Of a stretch of 64,000 bases of DNA, positions 1 to 10,446 are shown piece by piece. The position numbers and the translations under genes are program-made. Under the pieces are notes generated by a model. It was not told where the DNA came from and searched no databases. It saw only the letters and a list, made by a program, of their open reading frames with translations. Source of the DNA: Pseudanabaena sp. (GTDB lineage Bacteria; Cyanobacteriota; Cyanobacteriia; Pseudanabaenales; Pseudanabaenaceae). Numbering within the stretch: position 1 is the stretch's first letter; the number at the start of each line of letters is the position of its first letter. Where the stretch lies: contig QBLS01000004.1 in the NCBI GenBank assembly GCA_003249015.1, forward strand, positions 1 through 64,000, given 5' to 3'.

Positions 1-730
1 GTCCAGCGCCGCCACCACCGCCACCACCACCGGCACCAAACTCTTTCTCATCTCCTTTTCCAGGTTGTCCAGGGTCACCGCTTTCATTTTTGCGTTGGCG
101 AACTCCGCCCTCTCCGCCCGCACTTCCAACACTATCGTTAAGTCCTCCACCAGCACCACCCGGTTGACCTGCAGAGCGAAGTCCCCCTCCCCGTGCGCCG
201 GCAGAACCGCCATTCCCCCCGACTGCTTGATTATTGCGAAAAGTAACATTGTTCAGCGTGATGTTTGCAGAGCCTTCAATGAACAGCGCACCGCCAGCCC
301 CCAAACCACCGCCACCGCCGGAGGTTCCCGCTCTACCTCTAGCTGCACCATTTTCAAACGTCAGTCGAGAGATCACAACGTTCGTTGGTCCCTTAACGGT
401 CATTATCTGAGTTTTATTTTGACCGCTAATAGTTGTATTGCCGTCATCATCTAATCTTAGATCATTCCCCTCGTTCACAGTAATAGGGCTGTTGAGTGCG
501 ATCATTCCACTTACCTCGGACAGATCAATGATGTCCGATCCGGGATTATTGCCTGCATCAATGATTGCTTGGCGAAGGGAGCCCGTGCCACTATCGTTAT
601 TGTTCGTTACTTTGAAAATCCTATCTCGAATAGTATTTGCAATGGCAGACTCTCCTGAAGCCACACTAACCACTCCGCTGAATAAAACAGTGCTAGCGAC
701 AGCAACACTTACGACACAACAGCTTTTCAT
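1..730 (-). CDS. Gly-rich repeat surface/exported protein, N-terminal part (runs off window start)
   Basis: Reading from an ATG at 730 leftwards gives an uninterrupted frame of 243 codons to the window edge. It begins with a signal-peptide-like stretch (MKSCCVVSVAVASTVLFSGV). A motif follows near residues 50-56, GSLRQAI inside a TNNNDSGTGSLRQAI context, which is typical of parallel beta-helix 'CSLREA/choice-of-anchor' surface proteins. Then come ITLNNVTFRNN-type beta-helix rungs and long Gly/Ala-rich loops (GGGGG runs near the edge). The product is probably secreted or outer-membrane displayed. Function is unknown and the C-terminus lies outside the window. The plus-strand ORFs here are shadows of it. 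Confidence 0.75.
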   Translation of the reverse strand, partial: MKSCCVVSVAVASTVLFSGVVSVASGESAIANTIRDRIFKVTNNNDSGTGSLRQAIIDAGNNPGSDIIDLSEVSGMIALNSPITVNEGNDLRLDDDGNTTISGQNKTQIMTVKGPTNVVISRLTFENGAARGRAGTSGGGGGLGAGGALFIEGSANITLNNVTFRNNQAVGGNGGSAGARGGGLRSAGQPGGAGGGLNDSVGSAGGEGGVRQRKNESGDPGQPGKGDEKEFGAGGGGGGGGAG

Positions 731-1588
731 GTTAGTGGATGCATAGTAAACAACAGGGGGCACTGCTTAATGACCTAGAGGTACAAGGAAATCCAGCGCT
801 AAGCTCTACCGCAACAGAATTTTAAATTCCTGATAAAGGTAGATTACTAACGGAAATGATAATACTTCTACCGACTGAGTGATGTCAATAGTTAAGATCG
901 TGAAGAACTGCATCGACCCACCTACAAACAATGGAGGAAATAAAGAGCGCAACTCTCGAACTAATAAACAGGACTAGAGATCTGAGGATTTTTGTACTCA
1001 TAGCGAGGAGCCGCCCAACTATGTATTAGACGGAAAACTTCTGTCTAATGTGACTATAGGTGATATAGGCTAAATGTCAACTTCTATCTAATCACCGTAT
1101 ACGAGGTGTTAGGCAGAATTTTTCTGCCTAACCATCCAAATAGTTTGTTAGCCGGACAGTGCAGTTTTTTATTTAGATTAGTTTCTGGATAAATTCATTA
1201 TGTAGGCTGAGCCATCGCCTCGAAAACTACTAGATAGGGTACGCGACGCATACGGGTGAAGCATTACTTCTACCGCACTGAAGAAACCTATGTGCCATGG
1301 ATTAGGTGGTTTATTTTACTGGAGACATCACTAGTTACCTCTAAGTCGTTATGAGTTAAAAGTAATAGCTGCTGCTTATAAAAATTTCGATAGCTGAGAT
1401 GGTTGGACATTTATCTATCAATAACTCTATTAGAACAAACCTTTAATTTTGCGATCGATGATGACTGCTATTAGTTGATAACGCTCCCATTCACCCGCCG
1501 TAGAAAATTCCTCCGACTCAACCAACTAACTCTATACGGTCGGCGTGTAACGGGGGGGTATGCGGCTTTAAGCAAGAGATATCCAAGC
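731..1588. other. 858-bp non-coding stretch with hairpins and a gene-end remnant
   Basis: No convincing gene in either strand. It contains a palindrome around 1024-1049 (ATTAGACGGAA / TTCTGTCTAAT), a 10-bp stem at 1110-1132 (TTAGGCAGAA / TTCTGCCTAA), and a 78-bp copy of the 3' end of the O-antigen-ligase-like gene at 1315-1392. Confidence 0.6.
1279..1392 (-). pseudogene. Remnant of the 3' end of the O-antigen-ligase-like gene (left direct repeat)
   Basis: Positions 1315-1392 match 3686-3763 with 3 mismatches in 78 bp and in the same orientation. The minus strand encodes the same C-terminal residues (FYKQQLLLLTHNDLEVTS...). It then continues with a different tail, INHLIHGT, to a stop near 1279. 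No other part of the gene is present upstream. The simplest reading is that this is the original gene end, displaced when the segment between the repeats was inserted. Confidence 0.7.
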
Positions 1589-2458
1589 TCATAGCACTGA
1601 AATATCTTTAAAGCAACGACGTGTTAACTCCAAACGAAGAGATGCATCTTTCTCGTTACGAATATCGATGTTGGTGGCAAAAAAATAAATATTCTTGCCT
1701 TTCTCCAAATAACCGATGTACCATCCAATATTTGGTGTTACTTTACTTCCGAAACCGTACCATCCTGTCTTACCTCTGATCGTGTAGTCTGGCGTTTTTT
1801 CATTAATCATAATGTCCTTAACGATAGAGATTGTTCTCTCTGAAAAGGGTAAATCGTTATCGTAGAGGCGACGAAGAAATTGAATTTGCTCTTGGGGCGT
1901 GACTTTTAGTAATCCATTTAACCAAAATTTGTCAATATCTTCCTTGTCACCAATGTTTTGGTTGCCGTATTTTACCTGAGCTACCCATTGTTGCATTCGC
2001 TCATGTCCTACTCGGCGGGCTAGAACTTGGTAAAACCAGACCGCAGAAAGTTTGAATGCTTCTCTCATATTCAAGTCTCGATTCCATGTAGGAAGATCTC
2101 TTTGAATTCCATCCCACGTAAGAATAGCGATTTCATCGGTAATGGCTTTTGTTTCCAATGAAATTAGAGAGTTGAGAATTTTGAATGTTGATGCAGCAGG
2201 AAAAGCGATTTCATTCCGTTTTGGATTGTGTTGAAAAACACGATTACCGCTTAAGTCATAAATTAGGATTGAGCCCTCAACTCCCAACTCCCTAAAGTGG
2301 CGCGAAAAGTCAATATTCTGAGCAATGGTTAGGGAAGGTAGAAGCTCAATAGCCATGGCTTGTATTGTTACATTAGATTGCGCTGCCTGAAATAGACTGG
2401 ATGCGATGCAACCTAATGTAATGGAAACAATTATTGCAAAACGAAGGATTCGATTCAT
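1589..2458 (-). CDS. Class D (OXA-type) beta-lactamase
   Basis: 289 residues with an N-terminal hydrophobic export signal, so probably periplasmic. The serine beta-lactamase motifs of class D are present in order: S90-T-F-K93 (nucleophile Ser and carboxylatable Lys), S138-A-V140, the class D-specific Y164-G-N166, and K230-T-G232 followed by W-Y-G. Length fits the family (about 250-290). It hydrolyses beta-lactams by family knowledge; spectrum cannot be read from sequence. Unlike its neighbours it lies in a small segment bounded by direct repeats, which suggests acquisition. A non-hydrolytic sensor domain (BlaR-like) is unlikely because no membrane sensor region is fused. Confidence 0.9.
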   Translation of the reverse strand: MNRILRFAIIVSITLGCIASSLFQAAQSNVTIQAMAIELLPSLTIAQNIDFSRHFRELGVEGSILIYDLSGNRVFQHNPKRNEIAFPAASTFKILNSLISLETKAITDEIAILTWDGIQRDLPTWNRDLNMREAFKLSAVWFYQVLARRVGHERMQQWVAQVKYGNQNIGDKEDIDKFWLNGLLKVTPQEQIQFLRRLYDNDLPFSERTISIVKDIMINEKTPDYTIRGKTGWYGFGSKVTPNIGWYIGYLEKGKNIYFFATNIDIRNEKDASLRLELTRRCFKDISVL

Positions 2459-2701
2459 AAGCTTTCACAGGGCAGGGCAATGAGGAGAAGATTGGAACGA
2501 CGCAGATAGCTTAGCAGATTTCGGAACTAGAGTTGCATCAAAGAGCAAGCTATAGAACCTATTTGATATCTTATAATTAAGTAAAAATAGTTAACAGATG
2601 GGATATAAAGCAGATTTAATTTAAGCGATATGCTAAAACTTTGTTTGTATAATTGACAAAATTGATTATCGTAACTTTCTCTGTTTTATGAATCTACATT
2701 T

Positions 2702-3256
2702 ATGGCAAATGCAATAATTTCTAAGTTCGCAATTGCTCTGACAGCTTTCGGGGCATTAGTTGCGACAGTATTTACTGCACCGTCGGCGATTGACAATCAA
2801 ATTCAAGCTCATATCTCTCCAGATTATCCCCAGATCGTAGCGCGATCGCCAATTTCAACATCAGTCAAGATCAATGAAAAGCATATTTTTGAAGGAGAGA
2901 TTAACCGTAGAGGCTTAGCAGTGGGCTATCATCATCGCGCCAACTCCCGAGATGCTAGAAATGCGCGACTAGTAAGAGTTGTTTCCAATCCCAACTCTCA
3001 AGGTGTTTACGTGGGTAGAGTTGAAATTCGCAACTCTAAAGGTCAATGGATAAATAAATCGGCAAATTCTAGCTTTTTCCCTGATCGCTGGTCACGGAAT
3101 CAAGTCTTATCAGAAATTCGTGGAGCTTTTGCAAATTCTCCTAATCCTTTATTGGAACCTTGGCAAGGAACATCTCCCAGTGGACTTAGAATTTCTGGCT
3201 ACTACAATCGCAATACCAACACTATTAATACGGCTTATCCGATTTACCGCAGATGA
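2702..3256 (+). CDS. Secreted bacterial EndoU-type RNase (toxin)
   Basis: 184 residues. Residues 1-28 form a Sec signal (hydrophobic core, APSA end). The remainder matches the bacterial EndoU fold: H61-I-F-E-G-E-I-N, G75-Y-H77-H78-R, then W116...K119 with FFPDRWS (125-131), and NTAYPI near the end (T177, Y179). These give the His/His/Lys/Tyr set of EndoU endoribonucleases. In other bacteria the domain is usually the C-terminal tip of a large polymorphic toxin; here it stands alone with its own signal. The next gene overlaps it by ATGA, the usual arrangement for an immunity gene. Confidence 0.8.
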   Translation: MANAIISKFAIALTAFGALVATVFTAPSAIDNQIQAHISPDYPQIVARSPISTSVKINEKHIFEGEINRRGLAVGYHHRANSRDARNARLVRVVSNPNSQGVYVGRVEIRNSKGQWINKSANSSFFPDRWSRNQVLSEIRGAFANSPNPLLEPWQGTSPSGLRISGYYNRNTNTINTAYPIYRR

Positions 3257-3579
3257 TCAATATCAAGTTTTATCAAGATCAAGATGGATATTTTAAGGCT
3301 GAAGCTGATGATCAATATTCACTATTGAGCCAATATTTTGAATCGGAAATTCAAGGTATTCCAGAAGTCTGTCGCGAATTATTAAATCATATTCAAAACA
3401 TCGAAAGCGGTAATAATACTGAAATCGTTGGAATCGGTAACGCGATTGGTCTCAAAATCACACTTAACGAAGTGACGCTCTGGGATGAGTTTTCTGAAAC
3501 TGATAAGGAATTAACTATTTCTTTAATAGATTTTAAACTGATATTAGAGAATTGTTTTTCAACAATTGATAAACAATAG
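3253..3579 (+). CDS. Putative immunity protein for the EndoU RNase (YacL-like)
   Basis: 108 residues, no signal peptide, acidic, predicted cytoplasmic. Its ATG overlaps the toxin stop (ATGA at 3253-3256), so the two are translationally coupled. The pattern FYQDQDGYFKAE near the start and a central GLKITLNE.TLWDEF block resemble YacL/UPF0231-type small proteins, some of which act as immunity partners of EndoU toxins. That family link is from pattern recall, not a search. The stop codon lies inside a long hairpin. Confidence 0.6.
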   Translation: MINIKFYQDQDGYFKAEADDQYSLLSQYFESEIQGIPEVCRELLNHIQNIESGNNTEIVGIGNAIGLKITLNEVTLWDEFSETDKELTISLIDFKLILENCFSTIDKQ

Positions 3580-3635
3580 ACCAAGAAGTGAGTGACGGCG
3601 CTTCGCGCCGTCACTCACTTCTTGGTCTATTGTTT
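3571..3635. terminator. Perfect 65-bp hairpin, bidirectional terminator
   Basis: Arms read AAACAATAGACCAAGAAG... and their complement around a GGCGCTTCGCGCC core. It includes the immunity gene stop codon and ends in T-rich DNA. Confidence 0.7.
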
Positions 3636-3673
3636 TAGCTTTGCCATAAAGCCTAAACAAACTTGTTTGGGTT

Positions 3674-5131
3674 TTAATTGCCAGATTTACTGGAGACATC
3701 ACTAGTGACCTCTAAGTCATTGTGAGTTAAAAGTAATAGCTGCTGCTTATAAAAATTTCGATAATAGCTTCTCCCTGACAGCCCTAATCCCAGAAAACCC
3801 CAAAGGATCATTCCTTGAGCTTCTCTCATAGTAGGACCTGCTAATAAAAAGAGTAATGATTTAATTAATACACCACGAATGATCGCTGTCATTAAGTCAT
3901 TCTTATTATTTCTCTCCGTAAAAATTAGAAGATTTCCAAAAATAAGACTCCCCATATAGGGAATTACCCCAATCCAACCTAAGTTAAAAAACAATACCAA
4001 CAAAGCACTATCTGTATCGACAGTGCCAATTCCATTACCAACAATTTCTATAAGAGCATCATCAATCATCACAGCATAGGTATATTGCCTTGCTTGAGCG
4101 CTACCACTTTCCTGTAAGTTCACCATAGATTCTAAGCGAGCTGTAATTACGCCAGAAAATGGTTCGATGTTAATTAATGGAATGAGAATTACTGTTAATG
4201 AAACTAGAGCCGCTAATAGTCGAGCTTTTTGTTTCGCTGATAGAGACACTAGTAGAGATAGCATCGCTGCCATCCAACCAATCCAAGCAGCCCTCACCAA
4301 ACTAAGTAACAGACTAAATGCTCCAAATACTGAAGCTGGAGCAACCAGAGGTCCTTTACAATTTAATAGGATGAGCAGTCCAGTGACCATATAATCACCA
4401 AAGGGTCCTTGGGAATTGAGAGTACTCCAAACTCGCATTCCAAAGGGAGTTGGACTACCTGCACTAGTATTCATGCCTGATTCTATTAACCACAGACGAT
4501 CCCATTCTGGAGCAACTAGGAATTGATAAACCCCATAAGTACCCATAACTAGAACGCCCCAAAGGAAGACGCGCTGGAGATTTTTGCTGTAAAGCGGATA
4601 TCGACTCCAGTTAACGTAAATGTGATACCCAAATACAATAGGAGTTATCCACTCTAGTAAAGCAACAGTGGATGGTAAGAGCCCTTCACCTTTGGCAAGC
4701 GCGACTAAATAGCCATATAAAACCGCCGCAATAGCTAGGACAAATGGTGCAGAACCCTGCTCTCGAGTTTTTGGTAAATTGAGAACCATCGTGTTGGCAC
4801 TGATCATGGCAACCACGAATGGGGCAAGTAATATGTAGCTACTGCTTGGGGGGGTATAGGCTCCGAGTCGCCAATCGCAAAAGCGACGAATAAAAGGGGA
4901 TAGAAAGAATAACCACCATACAAGTCCGTTGTACAAAATCGGATAGCGAAAATACAAAAAATAACCGATCGCAAAGCTAATTGTTGGATATAGAAAGTTT
5001 GTTAGCCTAGCGCCAACCCCTCCTAGCGACGAAAAGACCACAATGATAAAAACAAATCCTATCAGCATCATCCAAGGAAAAGCTGGCTGAAAAAGCTGGT
5101 CAGACTTTTGAGGTTGAGGATTGGCAATCAT
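3674..5131 (-). CDS. O-antigen ligase / Wzy-like polytopic membrane protein
   Basis: 485 residues with about 11-12 hydrophobic segments. A long hydrophilic loop precedes the segment LLLSLVRAAWIGW (about residues 277-289), typical of the O-antigen ligase (Wzy_C/WaaL) family, where a conserved Arg follows the Wzy_C loop. These proteins polymerise or transfer lipid-linked glycans in the inner membrane. Substrate unknown. Its last 26 codons (up to SSK) are duplicated at 1315-1392. The current tail SGN and stop lie in the inserted segment, so the protein end may have been replaced. It lies downstream of gyrB, from which it is separated by a hairpin at 5212-5275. Confidence 0.75.
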   Translation of the reverse strand: MIANPQPQKSDQLFQPAFPWMMLIGFVFIIVVFSSLGGVGARLTNFLYPTISFAIGYFLYFRYPILYNGLVWWLFFLSPFIRRFCDWRLGAYTPPSSSYILLAPFVVAMISANTMVLNLPKTREQGSAPFVLAIAAVLYGYLVALAKGEGLLPSTVALLEWITPIVFGYHIYVNWSRYPLYSKNLQRVFLWGVLVMGTYGVYQFLVAPEWDRLWLIESGMNTSAGSPTPFGMRVWSTLNSQGPFGDYMVTGLLILLNCKGPLVAPASVFGAFSLLLSLVRAAWIGWMAAMLSLLVSLSAKQKARLLAALVSLTVILIPLINIEPFSGVITARLESMVNLQESGSAQARQYTYAVMIDDALIEIVGNGIGTVDTDSALLVLFFNLGWIGVIPYMGSLIFGNLLIFTERNNKNDLMTAIIRGVLIKSLLFLLAGPTMREAQGMILWGFLGLGLSGRSYYRNFYKQQLLLLTHNDLEVTSDVSSKSGN

Positions 5132-5211
5132 TGATTAGTTGTGCTTTGCGAGTTTATCATTCACATTAGTATACCCATTGCTACTTGCCTCAGAAAACTG
5201 GGAGTCGCGCT

Positions 5212-5275
5212 AATTACAAACTCAAAAGGGTTTTCGGTGCCAAAAGCACTGAAAACCCTTTTGAGTTTGTAAATT
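5212..5275. terminator. Long hairpin downstream of gyrB
   Basis: Arms AATTACAAACTCAAAAGGG / complement with a GTTTTC...GAAAAC inner stem; both sides A/T-rich. Confidence 0.7.
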
Positions 5276-5325
5276 AAAAAACAAGTAAAAAAGAAGTATG
5301 GATTACCAAACTTTTTTACAAAAAA

Positions 5326-7281
<1,956 letters not shown>

Positions 7282-7551
7282 TTATGTCGCTTTTATTGGT
7301 TTTTTGAAAGCTCTAAAAAGTGATTTTAGATATGCTTTTGATAGTGTTTTAAGAGTACTTTTGCATAAAGACTCAAAAACACTCAGCCATTATAGCTTAA
7401 AAGCCCTACAGATATCGCAAAACCATCTTAGATTAAGTTTTTACATGACCCATATAAGCAATAAAAACATCAATTTAGATCTGCCTAAGCTAACAATTAC
7501 AGCGCAAAGCACTATAGCAATGGCGGCGCAAAGCACTGTAAGATTGACTTC

Positions 7552-8019
7552 ATGAAAATATTAGGAATTGACCCAGGGCTTGCCATCGTTGGATTTGGCT
7601 TAATTGAAGTTGAAAAACCTACTGCACCAAAACTATTAGAATTTGGCACAATCGTCACACCCAAGCAAACGCCGATTGGCGATCGCCTAAAGACTATCTA
7701 TGAAGATATGCATACGCTGATTGAACAGTTTCAACCGCAAGTGGTGGGAATGGAGAAGCTCTTCTTTTATCGAATGGGAAACTTGGTGAATGTGGCTCAA
7801 GCTAGGGGTGTAATTGTATTGGTTCTTAATCAACACAATATTGAACCCATTGAGTTTTCACCGCCGCAGATTAAACAGGCTTTGACGGGACATGGCAATG
7901 CGGATAAGAACGATGTCCAAGAAGCAGTGAAAAGAGAACTCAGTCTTGATGCAATCCCCCGTCCTGATGATGCTGCGGATGCGATCGCGGCGGCGCTGAC
8001 CTGCTGGCTAATTGCATAA
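7552..8019 (+). CDS. ruvC: Holliday junction resolvase RuvC
   Basis: 155 residues. RNase H-fold nuclease with the four acidic catalytic residues D7 (GIDPG), E68 (VGMEKLFF), D140 and D143 ([10 protein letters not shown]). It resolves four-way junctions with RuvAB in recombination repair. Length matches the family. Divergent from gyrB with about 290 bp between; two hairpins follow the gene. Confidence 0.97.
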   Translation: MKILGIDPGLAIVGFGLIEVEKPTAPKLLEFGTIVTPKQTPIGDRLKTIYEDMHTLIEQFQPQVVGMEKLFFYRMGNLVNVAQARGVIVLVLNQHNIEPIEFSPPQIKQALTGHGNADKNDVQEAVKRELSLDAIPRPDDAADAIAAALTCWLIA

Positions 8020-8032
8020 AACTTAACAGCCC

Positions 8033-8098
8033 AAACAAAGGAATGGCTACGCCATTCCTTTGTTTAATAGCATTGCAGCGCTTCGCGCTGCAATGCTA
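8033..8098. terminator. Two consecutive hairpins after ruvC
   Basis: 8033-8065: AAACAAAGGAATGGC / GCCATTCCTTTGTTT. 8068-8098: TAGCATTGCAGCGC / GCGCTGCAATGCTA with TTC loop. Confidence 0.7.
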
Positions 8099-8253
8099 AT
8101 TTTGGGGTGGGAAGAGAGTAAGTTGTAATGATGAGTTGAGAGATTGTGGCGCAAGTGCTGAATGTCAATTCACAAAGTTAACAACACAAGCTTGTCGCGC
8201 TTACTATGCTCAGATTGCTATAATCAGCACATCGCTCTGTTTAGGAAAACATC

Positions 8254-8835
8254 ATGACCCAAGCGATTATTCATCCCGAAACTGAGGCTCAACTGCTCTG
8301 GACAAGCGCTGATCTAGAGCTACTACCCGACAATGGCAACCGTTATGAAATTATTAATGGAGAACTTTACGTGACCAGAGCGCCTCACTGGAAACATCAA
8401 TCCACCTGTATTAATTTTTGCTTTGAGCTAAAAGCTTGGTCAACAAAAACAGGATTAGGATATGTGTCTATGGGGGCAGGTGTAATCTTTGGCAATAAAG
8501 ATGATGTTATTCCTGATGTGCTGTGGATCAGTAAAGAAAAATATGAAGCTTTGATTGATCAAGCGGGACACTTGCTTGGTGCGCCTGATATTGCGATCGA
8601 GGTACTTTCTTCAGGAACGGAAAATGAAAGACGCGATCGCGAAGTGAAGTTAAAGCTCTATTCATCTCAGGGCGTATTGGAATATTGGATTGCAGATTGG
8701 CGTGCTAAGCAAATTAAAATCTATCGGCGTGAAAATGGCATTCTCCAGTTAGCGATGACTTTGTTTGAGAGTGATAAACTCACTTCCCCCTTATTGCCAG
8801 AATTCTCTTGTCCCCTAGCTCAGATTTTTGAGTAA
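8254..8835 (+). CDS. Uma2-family (DUF820) PD-(D/E)XK nuclease-like protein
   Basis: 193 residues. The order of motifs is that of the Uma2 family: NRYEIINGELYVTRAPHWKHQ near residues 29-49, IPDVLWIS (about 89), DIAIEVLSSGTENERRDREVKLKLY (about 112-136) and GVLEYWIAD. The D..(D/E).K-like acidic/lysine residues indicate a restriction-endonuclease fold. The family is strongly expanded in cyanobacteria and its biological role is unsettled. Stands alone, followed by a hairpin. Confidence 0.85.
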   Translation: MTQAIIHPETEAQLLWTSADLELLPDNGNRYEIINGELYVTRAPHWKHQSTCINFCFELKAWSTKTGLGYVSMGAGVIFGNKDDVIPDVLWISKEKYEALIDQAGHLLGAPDIAIEVLSSGTENERRDREVKLKLYSSQGVLEYWIADWRAKQIKIYRRENGILQLAMTLFESDKLTSPLLPEFSCPLAQIFE

Positions 8836-8846
8836 GTAGCTAGGTC

Positions 8847-8899
8847 TAAAACCAAAGATGGTTCAGCCCGCTACATGGACGGAACCGTCTTTGGTTTTA
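8847..8899. terminator. Hairpin after the Uma2 gene
   Basis: AAAACCAAAGA(T)GGTTC pairs with GAACCGTCTTTGGTTTT; T-rich end. Confidence 0.65.
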
Positions 8900-9024
8900 G
8901 GTTTTAATTAAGCTAAGTTACTTAATCGCGATCGCCATAAGATAGCCATAAGTCTGTACCTCAAGGGGCATTGACTGCTAGACTAGCAAAAGAAAAATTT
9001 AAAGATTAGCAAAGTATAGAATCG

Positions 9025-10053
9025 ATGCCTCAAGACACTGTTGCCAATGTTGCGACCTCTGCACTAAATATCACCTCAGACGAAGCCTTGATTGTCTATG
9101 AAGACATGGTGTTGGGGCGTACCTTTGAGGACAAGTGCGCGGAAATGTATTATCGCGGAAGAATGTTCGGGTTTGTGCATTTGTACAACGGTCAAGAAGC
9201 AGTAGCCTCTGGCGTAATTAAGGCGATGCGTCGCGATGATTATGTATGCAGTACCTATCGCGATCACGTCCATGCCTTGAGTGCTGGTGTTACTGCTAAT
9301 GAAGTAATGGCTGAACTATTTGGCAAAGAAACAGGATGTAGTAAGGGGCGTGGCGGCTCTATGCACATTTTTTCCGCCAAGAATAATTTTCTAGGTGGCT
9401 ATGCTTTCGTTGCTGAAGGTATCCCTGTTGCGTCAGGTGCAGCTTTTCAGTCGAAATATCGCCGCGAAGTGATGGGCGATCCTAATGCTGACCAAGTTAC
9501 TGCTTGTTTCTTTGGTGATGGTGCTAGCAACAATGGTCAGTTTTATGAAACCCTGAACATGGCAGCACTTTGGAAGTTACCGCTGATTTTCGTAATCGAA
9601 AATAATGATTGGGCGATCGGGATGAAGCACCACCGTGCTACTTCGGATGTGAGGATTCACAAAAAAGCGGAAGCCTTTGGAATGCCTGGCTATGAAGTCG
9701 ATGGGATGGATGTGTTGGCGGTACGTGAGCGCACTCAAGAGGCAATCCGCCGCGCCCGTGCGGGTGAAGGCCCTACGGTTTTGGAGTGCATGACCTATCG
9801 CTTTAGAGGTCACTCCCTCGCTGACCCCGATGAGCTACGCAGCAAGGAAGATAAGGATAAATGGTTCGGGCGCGATCCGATTAAAATTTTTGCTAGCCGC
9901 ATCATTGAGCATGGTTTGGTGGAAGAAAGCCAGTTAAAAGCGATCGATAAAAAGATCCGTGACATCGTTGAGGAATGCGTAAGATTTGCCGAATCTTCTC
10001 CTGAACCCGATCCTAAGGATCTATTCCGCTATCAGTTTGCTGAAGACGAATAG
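9025..10053 (+). CDS. pdhA: Pyruvate dehydrogenase E1 component, alpha subunit
   Basis: 342 residues. Thiamine diphosphate/Mg site G164-D-G166...N193-N194 ([17 protein letters not shown]...IENN), the E1-alpha signature GRGGSMH (108-114) and [12 protein letters not shown]1 alpha pairs with PdhB to decarboxylate pyruvate and load acetyl groups on E2, feeding acetyl-CoA. Gene is monocistronic here, ending in a strong intrinsic terminator. Branched-chain 2-oxoacid dehydrogenase E1 alpha is a less likely alternative. Confidence 0.95.
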   Translation: MPQDTVANVATSALNITSDEALIVYEDMVLGRTFEDKCAEMYYRGRMFGFVHLYNGQEAVASGVIKAMRRDDYVCSTYRDHVHALSAGVTANEVMAELFGKETGCSKGRGGSMHIFSAKNNFLGGYAFVAEGIPVASGAAFQSKYRREVMGDPNADQVTACFFGDGASNNGQFYETLNMAALWKLPLIFVIENNDWAIGMKHHRATSDVRIHKKAEAFGMPGYEVDGMDVLAVRERTQEAIRRARAGEGPTVLECMTYRFRGHSLADPDELRSKEDKDKWFGRDPIKIFASRIIEHGLVEESQLKAIDKKIRDIVEECVRFAESSPEPDPKDLFRYQFAEDE

Positions 10054-10060
10054 ACATCTC

Positions 10061-10085
10061 AAAAGGCTGGCTACGCCAGCCTTTT
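10061..10085 (+). terminator. Intrinsic terminator of pdhA
   Basis: AAAAGGCTGGC-TAC-GCCAGCCTTTT followed by a T-rich stretch, 8 bp after the stop. Confidence 0.85.
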
Positions 10086-10144
10086 GTGTTTTTGCAGCTT
10101 TCGCTAGTCAAAACCCAGAAGATGATTGGCGGAATGACTACAGA

Positions 10145-10256
10145 TATAGCAGTCCTAAATCATTTATAAGAAAAATAAGGCTTCGACTTCGCTCAGCCAC
10201 CAAATATAGGTTGGCTGAGCGAAGTCGAAGCCTCTCTGCTTAAATTAGGATGCTGG
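10145..10256. repeat. Degenerate TATAGC-type MITE
   Basis: Begins TATAGCAGTCCTAAAT. The middle is a hairpin with GGCTTCGACTTCGCTCAGCC and its complement. The right end (AAATTAGGATGCTG) is a decayed terminal repeat. Related to the elements at 31026 and 45607 by the GGCTTCGAC...GTCGAAGCC core. Confidence 0.55.
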
Positions 10257-10279
10257 GCGTTGCCCATCCTTATTTATTA

Positions 10280-10443
10280 CTGATGTTACGTGGAACTCAG
10301 ATAATGAACCTCTTGCTGCTAGCATAACAGGGCAACCACGGGGGGATTGCCCCTACCTGTAAATTTTAGATCTTGTAGGGGCTGTGCCCCCGTGCCAGCC
10401 CTAGACTTACGCCATCGCAAGAATTCCTTCCACGTAACATCAG
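10280..10443. mobile_element. 164-bp MITE, copy 1
   Basis: Perfect 16-bp terminal inverted repeats CTGATGTTACGTGGAA. Flanked by TTATTA on both sides (probable target duplication). Inner GC-rich segments (GGGGCAATCCCCCC, GTAGGGGCTGTGCCCCCG). By eye identical to the reverse complement of 18756-18919. Sits between two convergent genes, 3 bp beyond the ycf46-type stop codon. No ORF, so non-autonomous. Confidence 0.85.
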
Positions 10444-10446
10444 TTA

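Larger units (their letters stand above)
1315..3763. mobile_element. Putative 2.3 kb mini-island between 78-bp direct repeats
   Basis: Direct repeats 1315-1392 and 3686-3763 (75/78 identical) flank a class D beta-lactamase and a toxin/immunity pair. The right repeat is the end of an intact gene; the left one carries an alternative tail. This is the arrangement left by integration near a gene's 3' end. No integrase or transposase lies inside, so the mechanism is inference. Unequal duplication is the alternative. Confidence 0.5.

Noticed and set aside
65-746. Plus-strand ORFs of 129 and 102 codons
   Set aside because: They are antisense shadows of the Gly-rich minus-strand gene, which has a signal peptide and known motifs.
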